Shown here in pieces: positions 1 to 5,337 of a DNA stretch of 6,649 nucleotides (its first letter is position 1; every line of letters begins with the position of its first letter). Below the pieces are notes generated by a model, which did not search any database, was not told where the DNA came from, and saw only the letters and a list, made by a program, of their open reading frames with translations. This DNA is from Desulfobacterales bacterium. Lineage in GTDB: Bacteria; Desulfobacterota; Desulfobacteria; Desulfobacterales; C00003106. A program made the translations under genes and the position numbers. The DNA lies in the NCBI GenBank assembly GCA_030594505.1, contig JAUVFC010000098.1, positions 1 through 6,649 on the forward strand, read 5' to 3'.

Positions 1-1
1 G

Positions 2-142
2 ATGTTTGTTGAAGATGTCGTCCGGAGTATAGCTGAAAAGCTACGTGATGATGAGAATATAACCTGGTTTGCGGTAAGCGCTGAAAACTTCGAATCGATT
101 CACAATCACAGTGCGTATGCGTTCATAGAGAGTAAAACTTAG
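2..142 (+). CDS. 3' end of an unidentified upstream gene (partial)
   Basis: An open frame runs from the window edge to a TAG at 140-142 and gives 46 residues, beginning MFVEDVVRSIAEK and ending AYAFIESKT. An ATG happens to sit at the first complete codon, but nothing upstream is visible, so whether this is the true start or an internal Met is unknown. The peptide looks like a folded C-terminus (a charged helix followed by a mixed strand-like segment) with no motif I can name. It ends only 14 bases before the TTG start of aroK on the same strand, so co-transcription with the aromatic genes is likely. In related bacteria neighbours of aroK are often other shikimate or prephenate genes, but I cannot match this tail to any of them. 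Confidence 0.5.
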   Translation: MFVEDVVRSIAEKLRDDENITWFAVSAENFESIHNHSAYAFIESKT

Positions 143-156
143 TATAGGGGGGCAGG

Positions 157-687
157 TTGCTCATCGTTCTGATCGGGTGTCGCTGTAGCGGCAAAACATC
201 TGTGGGTAAACGTGTAGCGTCGATCTTAAAATGGCGATTTATAGACTCGGATACTGTCATACAAGAACAGACAGGGCAATCTGTTGAAGAAATAGTTGCC
301 ACAGGCGGGTGGCAGGCCTTCAGGAAGGAGGAAGAAAAAGCCATTAAGCAGCTTGCAATGCTGGACAAAACAGTCCTTGCAACAGGGGGGGGGGCAATAC
401 TTAAGCCGGCAAACACAGAACTCCTTCGCAAACACGGCGTCCTGATATGGCTGAAGGCTGACATTGCAACAATTAAAAACCGGATGAAGCAAGACAGTAA
501 AACCGACTCACAACGACCAGGCTTGACCGAGATGGGATCAATAGAAGAGATTGAAACCGTCTTGCTCGAACGAACCCCGCATTACCGGAATACTGCGCAC
601 TATACAATAGATACATCTAAAAAATCGATAGACGAAATAGCGGATGAAATTGTAATGATCATAAAGCAGAGAGCATTTGAAAAATAG
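157..687 (+). CDS. aroK: Shikimate kinase
   Basis: Cytoplasmic P-loop kinase that phosphorylates shikimate to shikimate-3-phosphate with ATP, the fifth step of the shikimate pathway. The 176 residues match the usual length. Visible motifs are the Walker A loop GCRCSGKT (7-14), the FIDSD segment with Asp30 and Asp32 for Mg and shikimate contacts, Arg56 in AFRKEEE, the GGG triplet (77-79), the lid arginine Arg120 in RPG, and ERTPHY (138-143) with Arg139. All residues expected for activity are present. The start is TTG at 157: an in-frame TAG lies at 145-147, no ATG or GTG precedes the Walker A loop, and a purine-rich AGGGGGG site sits just upstream. The codons for Gly77-79 form a run of ten G (385-394). 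Symbol aroK versus aroL is by convention only. Confidence 0.95.
   Translation: MLIVLIGCRCSGKTSVGKRVASILKWRFIDSDTVIQEQTGQSVEEIVATGGWQAFRKEEEKAIKQLAMLDKTVLATGGGAILKPANTELLRKHGVLIWLKADIATIKNRMKQDSKTDSQRPGLTEMGSIEEIETVLLERTPHYRNTAHYTIDTSKKSIDEIADEIVMIIKQRAFEK
385..394 (+). repeat. Ten-G homopolymer inside aroK
   Basis: Ten consecutive G residues encode Gly77-Gly78-Gly79 and the first base of Ala80 in shikimate kinase, at the conserved GGG motif. The frame is intact as given. Runs of this length can slip during replication, transcription or sequencing. Confidence 0.9.
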
Positions 688-714
688 GTAAATGTAAAAC
701 ATGCAGAATTACAA

Positions 715-785
715 ACCACGAAGGACACGAAGACGCACGAAATTTAGATTTTTTAACCCTTCGCATTCTTCGTGTCCTTCGTGGT
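715..785. repeat. Long inverted repeat (ACCACGAAGGACACGAAG type) between aroK and aroC
   Basis: The arms 715-733 and 767-785 are perfect 19-bp inverted repeats (left arm starts ACCACGAAGGACACGAAG). A further CGAA/TTCG match at 738-741 and 760-763 extends the stem past a short mismatch, and the loop is AT-rich (742-759). The left arm itself contains three spaced copies of ACGAA. I recall closely similar sequences as dispersed intergenic repeats in many bacterial genomes, including sulfate and metal reducers; I cannot count copies from this window. On the plus strand the stem is followed by a run of A, not T, so it is not a standard intrinsic terminator for aroK, although as RNA it would form a very stable hairpin between two pathway genes. 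Confidence 0.85.
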
Positions 786-866
786 AAAAAAAGCATATTT
801 AGTTTTTAGTGATTCAAATTTGATGATTTCGTAAAAAACTATCAAAAAGCGGTAAAGGATCAGATT

Positions 867-1925
867 GTGGCAGGAAATACCTTTGGAAAAGTTTTCAGGA
901 TTACCACTTGGGGGGAATCTCATGGAAGGGGCGTAGGAGTCATTGTTGACGGATGCCCTCCACGTATTCCATTAGATGAAAAGATTATTCAACAGGATCT
1001 CGACCGCAGAAGGCCGGGAGTTGGTCCGACCTCCACTGCCAGAAAAGAGAGAGATCGTATAAAAATTCTTTCAGGTACCTTAAACGGTCTGACTACCGGG
1101 GCCCCTATTGCCATGATGGTCGAAAATCGTGACGTAAAAAGCAGCGCATACAACGAGATCAAAGACCTCTATCGCCCGGGACACGCTGATTTTACCTATC
1201 AGAAAAAATACGGAATTCGTGATTGGCGCGGAGGGGGTCGCGCTTCTGCCCGGGAAACAGTAGGAAGGGTCGCTGCAGGCGCTGTGGCACGAAAGGTCCT
1301 TTCTATGAAATCGATCTCTGTGATTGCCTATACCCTCGAACTGGGAGGGGTGCGAGTATCCTCGATAGATCTCGCGGAAGTGGACAAAAATCCTTTTCGT
1401 GCTCCTGATCGTTCCGCTGCAAAAGAGATGGGAAAACAGGTTTCAAAAATAAAAAAAGCAGGAGATTCAATCGGAGGTATTGTAGAAGTTATTGCCCTGG
1501 GGGTCCCTCCCGGGCTGGGAGAGCCTGTCTTTGACAAATTGGACGCAGAATTGGCAAAGGCGTTGATGAGCATCGGTGCGGTAAAAGGAGTGGAAATTGG
1601 CGCCGGTTTTGAAGCTGCAAGGAGTCTCGGCTCCCAAAATAATGATCCGATCAGCACTGACGGTTTTTTAAGCAATAATGCCGGCGGGATCCTTGGAGGA
1701 ATTTCAAATGGAGAGCCGATCATGGCCCGCGCGGCGGTAAAACCGATTCCTTCCATAGAGATTGAACAACTAACCATTACAACAGATAACAAACCGGCAC
1801 AAATTTCAGTAAAAGGCCGCCATGATGTATCAGCCATCCCGCGAATAAATGCGGTATGCGAGGCCATGGTATGTCTGGCGCTTGCGGATTTTCATTTACG
1901 GCAAAAGGCAATCAAAGATTTTTGA
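867..1925 (+). CDS. aroC: Chorismate synthase
   Basis: FMN-dependent enzyme that eliminates phosphate from 5-enolpyruvylshikimate-3-phosphate to give chorismate, the last common step of aromatic biosynthesis. The 352 residues fit the family (E. coli about 361). The N-terminus MAGNTFGKVFRITTWGESHG is typical, which supports the GTG start at 867; an AAAGGA site lies at about 854-859. Three family signatures are seen: GESHGRGVGVIVDGCPP from 16, GGRASARETVGRVAAGA from 122, and RHDVSAIPR from 318. The two catalytic histidines are present as His19 and His106 (in YRPGHAD), together with the RRRPG substrate or flavin loop near 47-51. A 179-bp gap with a hairpin repeat separates it from aroK; downstream it runs into the membrane-protein gene with only 7 bases between stop and start. 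Confidence 0.97.
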   Translation: MAGNTFGKVFRITTWGESHGRGVGVIVDGCPPRIPLDEKIIQQDLDRRRPGVGPTSTARKERDRIKILSGTLNGLTTGAPIAMMVENRDVKSSAYNEIKDLYRPGHADFTYQKKYGIRDWRGGGRASARETVGRVAAGAVARKVLSMKSISVIAYTLELGGVRVSSIDLAEVDKNPFRAPDRSAAKEMGKQVSKIKKAGDSIGGIVEVIALGVPPGLGEPVFDKLDAELAKALMSIGAVKGVEIGAGFEAARSLGSQNNDPISTDGFLSNNAGGILGGISNGEPIMARAAVKPIPSIEIEQLTITTDNKPAQISVKGRHDVSAIPRINAVCEAMVCLALADFHLRQKAIKDF

Positions 1926-1932
1926 GGTCGCT

Positions 1933-2205
1933 ATGGATTTAAAACTTATAGGAAGTACTTTTTTGGTGATCTTCTTGGCGGAACTCGGTGATAAGACTCA
2001 ATTGGCTACGCTATCGCTTGCCGCTCAAAGCGGAAAAAAATGGAGCATTTTTCTCGGGGCATCATCCGCTCTGATTGCTACCAGCCTAATAGGAGCGCTT
2101 TTGGGGGGTACGCTCGGGCATCTGATACGGCCGGAGTATGTTCGGCTGGGGGCTGGTTTATTATTCATGGCGCTTGGAATATTGATGATTTTGGGAAAAT
2201 TATAA
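1933..2205 (+). CDS. Half-size UPF0016 (GDT1/TMEM165-like) membrane protein, putative cation exporter
   Basis: A 90-residue hydrophobic protein with the family motif E-x-G-D-K-T (Glu17 to Thr22, AELGDKTQLATLSLAA) inside the first of three predicted membrane spans (about 5-28, 37-60 and 70-88). Full-length UPF0016 proteins have two such halves and are known or proposed Mn2+/Ca2+ transporters exchanging cation for protons; half-size bacterial members presumably pair to rebuild the two-fold transporter. Only one half is seen here and no second copy follows, so a homodimer or a partner elsewhere is inferred. The start is ATG at 1933: GAGG at 1924-1927 is five bases upstream and overlaps the aroC stop TGA (1923-1925), which implies translational coupling. 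A longer in-frame opening from 1849 would overlap aroC by 77 bases and add non-family sequence. Confidence 0.85.
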   Translation: MDLKLIGSTFLVIFLAELGDKTQLATLSLAAQSGKKWSIFLGASSALIATSLIGALLGGTLGHLIRPEYVRLGAGLLFMALGILMILGKL

Positions 2206-2267
2206 TTTCACGGCTCTCATGTTTTCCTTATTGTTGTCTTGCCCCAATATGATCAATTACCTGAAAA

Positions 2268-2273
2268 TATAAT
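2268..2273 (+). promoter_or_regulatory. Possible -10 hexamer upstream of the HEAT-receiver gene
   Basis: A perfect TATAAT lies in the 226-bp gap before the HEAT-receiver gene, which would give a leader of about 150 bases. No convincing -35 sits 16-18 bases upstream, so this is weak. The same gap carries two copies of ACTTAAGA (2345-2352 and 2374-2381, 29-bp period), of unknown meaning. I see no clear terminator for the preceding gene. Confidence 0.25.
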
Positions 2274-2431
2274 GCAAATCTTGCATACTCGTCTTGTAAG
2301 TGATACCTTGAATATATTTTTACTCGCCGATTCTCAAATAAAAGACTTAAGATTTTTTACCAAGAATACGAATACTTAAGAATAAGTTGCTACGGCCCTG
2401 TCTTGGATACCTTTTAAGTTGAAAGTGATTT

Positions 2432-4024
2432 ATGGAGGCCCTTAAAAATTTTAGTATAAAAAACCTTTACGAGCAGGTCCTTATTCTGAGCGAAATCGAA
2501 AAAGAGCAAAAATACGAGGCAATACCAGCACTTTTCGATTTATACAAGACGCCGCTACACGATGATGCTGTCGATTATATGATCGAAAACACTCTTAGGG
2601 CGCTTCTGCCACAGAATGAAAAGGAAACTGTTTGCGGACTCCTTTCGGACAATATTAGAGTAAAAAAAATTTGTATTCAAATAGCGGGAAAAAATCGGTT
2701 TAAATCTGCTGCGCCAACCCTTGTTGGCCTTACATTCAATGAAAAAAATCCTGAAATCCTCTTTGAGGCCCTCTCCGCTCTCTCCGAAATAAGGGCGCTT
2801 GAGTTTTTGGAGGTTTTCCAAAGACACATCCGTCATCCGGAAGCGCTTATTTCCGCCGTATCTATCGAGATGATAGGCGCTTATGGCGATCTTGCTTCAT
2901 TGGATACGTTGTGCAAAATGATAGAGGAAGCCGAAGCTGACGAGCGCTATGAAAAATGTGACCTGGCAACCTGGAAAGTCATAGAGGCTCTGGTAGCGCT
3001 AAAAAGTGATACCGCCATATCTTTTCTCGTTTCAAAAATACACCACAGAAATCCTACCGCAAGACGTCTTATTCAACAAGCGCTTGTTAAAATCGACACT
3101 GAGGCCATTCCTTATATTGCCTCACTTTTTGATCAGGAGGATGTGGACCGGAAAATTCTGGCAGCCAACACACTTGGATTCATAGGCGACAAAAAAGGGG
3201 GAGACATCCTGGTCGCTGCCCTTGACAGAGGAACTGCAAACCATCCTAACATTAAATTCGCCATATACGAGGCGCTCGGCAGAATACCCTTTATGAAAGG
3301 CCTTGTTTGTCTGGTCGACGCTCTGTTAGAAGAAGACGACCTGATTCTAATGGCTGCGGTCTCTTCTCTTGATGAACAAGTAAATCCCGGGGCAATTACA
3401 AAGCTTAAAGAACTTATCGATGCTGATAATACGCAGAGCAAAAGATTGATACAGGCGATTATCTCCTCAAAGGCAACGCTTATTTTTGAATCCCTTTATG
3501 CAGATGAAAAGATTGCCGAAAGATTGATTGAAAACATTTCAAGATCAAATGATCCGGAGGTAATTTCCGCATTTAGTGAAAAATTGAAACTCATGGGAGG
3601 AGATAGGGCGAATTCGGATGCGGAAAGGCTCTCAACACTTTCTACCGATGAGATCGGAAAAAAGGTCCTGGCAGTTGATGATTCAAAAGCAATGCTTCTT
3701 TTTTATCGAAGCGTGGCATCTGATTTGGGCATTAATGTCACAACAGCCGTCAATGGCAAAGAGGCATTGGATATTCTGCAACGGGGAGAGATGTTTGACC
3801 TGATCTTAACGGATATGAATATGCCTGTCATGGACGGTATAGAATTCGCCAGCAAAGTTCGCGCCAATCCTTATTTTAAAAAAACCCCCATTATAATGGC
3901 AACCACCGAATCGGAAAGATCACAGGCACAAGTGGCGGAAAAAGCGGGGGTAAGTGACTTTATCAAAAAACCCTTTACGCCGGACATGTTACAGAACAAG
4001 ATAAAAGAACATCTCCTTGCCTGA
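2432..4024 (+). CDS. HEAT-repeat protein with C-terminal response-regulator receiver domain
   Basis: A 530-residue soluble protein with no signal peptide or membrane span. Residues about 1-370 form about eight tandem HEAT-like helical pairs; the clearest begin near 106, 135, 176, 207, 238, 273 and 302. A short linker (about 371-408) leads to a complete CheY-type receiver at 409-530: acidic pair Asp416-Asp417, phospho-acceptor Asp461 (LTDMNMP), Thr491, and Lys513-Pro514, at canonical spacings. It should therefore accept phosphate from a histidine kinase; the HEAT solenoid presumably binds a protein partner and serves as the output, but the partner is unknown and no kinase lies nearby. The ATG at 2432 is the first start after an in-frame TGA at 2426-2428; the Shine-Dalgarno is poor. 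It appears to be monocistronic. CheY or PatA-like adaptor roles are possible alternatives. Confidence 0.85.
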   Translation: MEALKNFSIKNLYEQVLILSEIEKEQKYEAIPALFDLYKTPLHDDAVDYMIENTLRALLPQNEKETVCGLLSDNIRVKKICIQIAGKNRFKSAAPTLVGLTFNEKNPEILFEALSALSEIRALEFLEVFQRHIRHPEALISAVSIEMIGAYGDLASLDTLCKMIEEAEADERYEKCDLATWKVIEALVALKSDTAISFLVSKIHHRNPTARRLIQQALVKIDTEAIPYIASLFDQEDVDRKILAANTLGFIGDKKGGDILVAALDRGTANHPNIKFAIYEALGRIPFMKGLVCLVDALLEEDDLILMAAVSSLDEQVNPGAITKLKELIDADNTQSKRLIQAIISSKATLIFESLYADEKIAERLIENISRSNDPEVISAFSEKLKLMGGDRANSDAERLSTLSTDEIGKKVLAVDDSKAMLLFYRSVASDLGINVTTAVNGKEALDILQRGEMFDLILTDMNMPVMDGIEFASKVRANPYFKKTPIIMATTESERSQAQVAEKAGVSDFIKKPFTPDMLQNKIKEHLLA

Positions 4025-4037
4025 CAAAAAATTGTCA
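4022..4037. repeat. Small inverted repeat at the stop codon of the HEAT-receiver gene
   Basis: TGACAA (4022-4027) and TTGTCA (4032-4037) flank AAAA and include the stop codon. The stem is only six bases and no T-run follows, so a terminator role is not supported. Confidence 0.35.
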
Positions 4038-4093
4038 CAAAAGACACCCCATTACTCACCCCATATTAAAAATCGACCACTCTGAAAGAATAA

Positions 4094-4319
4094 TCCCTGA
4101 GACCTTTGCATAACGCGACATTTTTTCGTCAGGCAAGTTGAGCGAAGTGAAATCCCGTCGCCGGGGGAAGGCGAAATTTTTAACCGGAGGTCCGCCTCCG
4201 GCGGATTGAGGATAGCGCTGACGCTTCACTCCGTGCAAAATTTGAAGCCTGACGCCGCATCACGGGCACGAAGTGAAGCGTCAGCGCTCATAATGGCAGT
4301 TATGCAAAGGTCTCTCCCT
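4094..4319. mobile_element. 216-bp MITE with 16-bp perfect terminal inverted repeats and 5-bp target duplication
   Basis: The ends at 4099-4114 (GAGACCTTTGCATAAC) and 4299-4314 (its exact reverse complement) are perfect 16-bp inverted repeats. Each is flanked by TCCCT (4094-4098 and 4315-4319), a 5-bp direct repeat that looks like a target-site duplication. The 216-bp interior is visibly richer in GC than the AT-rich flanks and has no credible gene, so it is a non-autonomous element mobilised by a transposase elsewhere. It is rich in internal palindromes: a 17-bp pair at 4214-4230/4272-4288, a 7-bp hairpin at 4184-4190/4195-4201 with TCCG loop, CGTCAGGC at 4127-4134 matched by 4247-4254, and TCGCC/GGCGA at 4158-4162/4170-4174. 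The parent insertion-sequence family cannot be assigned from sequence alone. Confidence 0.85.
4214..4288. repeat. Internal 17-bp inverted repeat of the MITE
   Basis: AGCGCTGACGCTTCACT at 4214-4230 is matched exactly by its reverse complement at 4272-4288. CCGTG (4231-4235) and CACGG (4261-4265) extend the stem across a six-base bulge. As RNA or single-stranded DNA this would be a strong hairpin nested near the right end of the element. Confidence 0.85.
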
Positions 4320-4461
4320 ATCTGATGTCATGCCCCCGTTAATTCCTAAAATTGTTGAAAATTAGAGCGATATTTTTTTACATAATCGATATTTTTGTTT
4401 AATTTTGCAATAACCTATCCGATAAACATTATAAGATAAGAAGAGTATGACTAATAAGAAC
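4320..4461 (+). other. AT-rich leader region upstream of the small gene
   Basis: No gene is seen here. The segment is strongly AT-rich and carries CGATATTTTT twice (4368-4377 and 4387-4396, 19-bp period). A second possible promoter is TTGCAA (4405-4410) with TATAAG (4430-4435), but its 19-base spacing is long. The repeats could be regulator sites or simply low-complexity sequence. Confidence 0.3.
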
Positions 4462-4478
4462 ACCATTTGAAAAATGGT
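4462..4478. promoter_or_regulatory. 17-bp palindrome over the -35 region, candidate operator
   Basis: ACCATTT (4462-4468) and AAATGGT (4472-4478) are perfect 7-bp inverted arms around GAA. The palindrome covers the -35 hexamer of the promoter for the 59-residue gene, the position expected of a repressor operator. The regulator is unknown. Confidence 0.4.
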
Positions 4479-4494
4479 ACAATATGTGCATAAT
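4467..4494 (+). promoter_or_regulatory. Sigma70-like promoter for the 59-residue gene
   Basis: TTGAAA (4467-4472) and CATAAT (4489-4494) are separated by 16 bases, each a close match to consensus. A start near 4501 would leave a leader of about 35 bases, ending in an ideal ribosome binding site. Confidence 0.5.
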
Positions 4495-4522
4495 AAAATT
4501 AAGAAAGGATGGCGCAACATAA

Positions 4523-4530
4523 AAGGAGGT
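4523..4530 (+). promoter_or_regulatory. Consensus Shine-Dalgarno of the 59-residue gene
   Basis: AAGGAGGT lies five bases before the ATG at 4536 and is the strongest ribosome binding site in the window. It is the main reason to accept this very short frame as a real gene. Confidence 0.85.
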
Positions 4531-4535
4531 AAAAA

Positions 4536-4715
4536 ATGTTACAAGAAGATCAGGACTTTCTACAAATTGTGTCGTTGGTTACTTCTCAATTAGGGTGCAC
4601 AATAGAAAGCGTAGACGGAAGAACTATCTCGATTAACTGCCCGGGCGGCAAAGAGCAGGAAATTAAGTGCGCCATGGCTATAGAAGAGATTATAGAAGGT
4701 AAGACGGGGCTCTAA
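4536..4715 (+). CDS. Small acidic protein of unknown function (59 residues)
   Basis: I do not recognise this protein. It begins MLQEDQDFLQIVSLV, has about ten acidic and four basic residues, and contains three cysteines (21, 35 and 45). Its pattern suggests an N-terminal helix, two strands around CTIESVDGRTISINC, a turn at PGGKE, and a C-terminal helix (about 42-55), which would be a compact alpha-beta-beta-alpha fold. It has no signal peptide or membrane span. The ATG at 4536 is fixed by an ideal AAGGAGGT, and a sigma70-like promoter with an overlapping palindrome lies about 45-75 bases upstream. The gene stands alone, between a MITE and a convergent coiled-coil gene. The spaced cysteines could bind metal or form a disulfide, but no known metal motif is evident. 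Strong expression signals argue for a real, perhaps abundant or inducible product. Confidence 0.75.
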   Translation: MLQEDQDFLQIVSLVTSQLGCTIESVDGRTISINCPGGKEQEIKCAMAIEEIIEGKTGL

Positions 4716-4734
4716 CAGGAGTCTGTAAGAATCC

Positions 4735-4749
4735 TTTAATAGTATTAAA
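4735..4749. repeat. AT-rich palindrome between convergent genes
   Basis: TTTAATA and TATTAAA flank a central G. It lies in the 94-bp gap between the stop codons of the small gene and the minus-strand coiled-coil gene. Being all A/T, it would make a weak hairpin; no clear terminator is seen for either gene. Confidence 0.3.
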
Positions 4750-4809
4750 ATATGCAACACCCCTCTGTGAAATATCGGATGTCTTGCAAATGTGTCAATG
4801 CACCGTGAA

Positions 4810-5133
4810 TTAGTGTACTATACGAGTGTCTGTTCCCAACAATTCCTTTTCAGCAGCCTCCCACGCTTCCATAAGACTCTCTTTTGAAACCAGGTCATTT
4901 TTATCCAGTACGGTCATTACTGCTTCGGCAAAGGCAAGACTACGAATAAATTGCTCGGCTAAGCGTTCAAAGTTTTTGGATATCAATTCACTTAAGTCTT
5001 TAATCGATTCCAACGCTTGTGACATTGTATTATGACGATGTTGCATATCATCTACTACATTTTCAAGCCGTTTGATTTCAGCCTTGATTTCCTTAAAGGC
5101 AAGATCCGGATCGTCTGTCTTTTTATCTTCCAT
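4810..5133 (-). CDS. Coiled-coil protein of unknown function (107 residues)
   Basis: I do not recognise a family. The protein begins MEDKKTDDPDLAFKEIKAEIKRLENVVDDMQ and is highly charged and almost wholly helical. Residues about 10-65 carry a heptad-like pattern (IKAEIKRLENVVDDM, then LESIKDLSELISKNFERL), suggesting a dimeric or oligomeric coiled coil; a second helical stretch lies at about 68-98 (SLAFAEAVMTVLDKNDLV, then a Glu-rich helix with AWEAAEKELL). There is no signal peptide, membrane span or cysteine. The ATG has only a weak AGAGAG site about ten bases upstream. The gene is convergent with the 59-residue gene and divergent from the radical SAM gene, so it is probably transcribed alone. 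Composition and helical character favour a genuine gene over the opposite-strand frame, which has no start signals. A scaffold or regulator role is possible but unproven. Confidence 0.7.
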   Translation of the reverse strand: MEDKKTDDPDLAFKEIKAEIKRLENVVDDMQHRHNTMSQALESIKDLSELISKNFERLAEQFIRSLAFAEAVMTVLDKNDLVSKESLMEAWEAAEKELLGTDTRIVH

Positions 5134-5163
5134 AGTGAAATTCTCTCTTTCGTTTGTGAACCT

Positions 5164-5191
5164 ATTAAGACATAAAAAATAACCCGGACAA
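5164..5191 (-). promoter_or_regulatory. Possible promoter of the coiled-coil gene
   Basis: Read on the minus strand, TTGTCC (5186-5191) and CTTAAT (5164-5169) are 16 bases apart, each matching consensus at four of six positions. A start near 5157 would give a leader of about 24 bases. Confidence 0.3.
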
Positions 5192-5226
5192 CCCCTTCAA
5201 AGAGGTACCTTTGGGAGTGAAGGTTG
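5189..5226. repeat. Imperfect hairpin in the divergent intergenic region
   Basis: CAACC (5189-5193) pairs with GGTTG (5222-5226) and CAAAG (5198-5202) with CTTTG (5209-5213); the apex is built around the palindrome AGGTACCT. T-runs lie on both sides (a T-run after it on the plus strand, and an A-run at 5174-5179 that is a T-run on the minus strand). It could be a weak bidirectional terminator or a regulatory structure; the stem has bulges. Confidence 0.25.
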
Positions 5227-5302
5227 GACTTTTTACGAATCCGTCAGCATTAAATATATGGATGCTATATACCAATTACATTTCAAAAGCAACTCATCCT
5301 TA

Positions 5303-5331
5303 TTGACTTTAAGATAACTCATCGATATTTT
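5303..5331 (+). promoter_or_regulatory. Promoter of the radical SAM gene, possibly giving a leaderless message
   Basis: TTGACT (5303-5308) and TATTTT (5326-5331) are exactly 17 bases apart. The expected transcription start, about seven bases past the -10, coincides with the ATG at 5338. No Shine-Dalgarno is present in the 20 bases before that ATG. Confidence 0.4.
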
Positions 5332-5337
5332 AACTCT

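Noticed and set aside
715..792. Intrinsic terminator after aroK
   Set aside because: The stem is strong but is followed by A, not T, on the plus strand, and only a weak TTT on the minus strand.
1328..1867. 179-residue minus-strand frame opposite aroC
   Set aside because: It is a mirror of the aroC coding sequence with no start signals or recognisable domain; aroC is unambiguous.
1849..1932. Longer N-terminus for the UPF0016 protein starting inside aroC
   Set aside because: The extra 28 residues overlap aroC in another frame and do not resemble the family; the ATG at 1933 has a proper Shine-Dalgarno and starts directly before the first membrane span.
2206..2431. A second UPF0016 half broken by a frameshift
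   Set aside because: No ExGD motif or hydrophobic spans could be read after 2205 in any plus-strand frame.
4056..4238. Minus-strand open frame across the left part of the MITE
   Set aside because: It crosses the element boundary, has no ribosome binding site and no family resemblance; it is a chance frame in structured repeat DNA.
4826..5035. Plus-strand frame opposite the coiled-coil gene
   Set aside because: Its serine-rich composition is typical of an antisense shadow, and it lacks a ribosome binding site; the minus-strand product has a coherent coiled-coil pattern.
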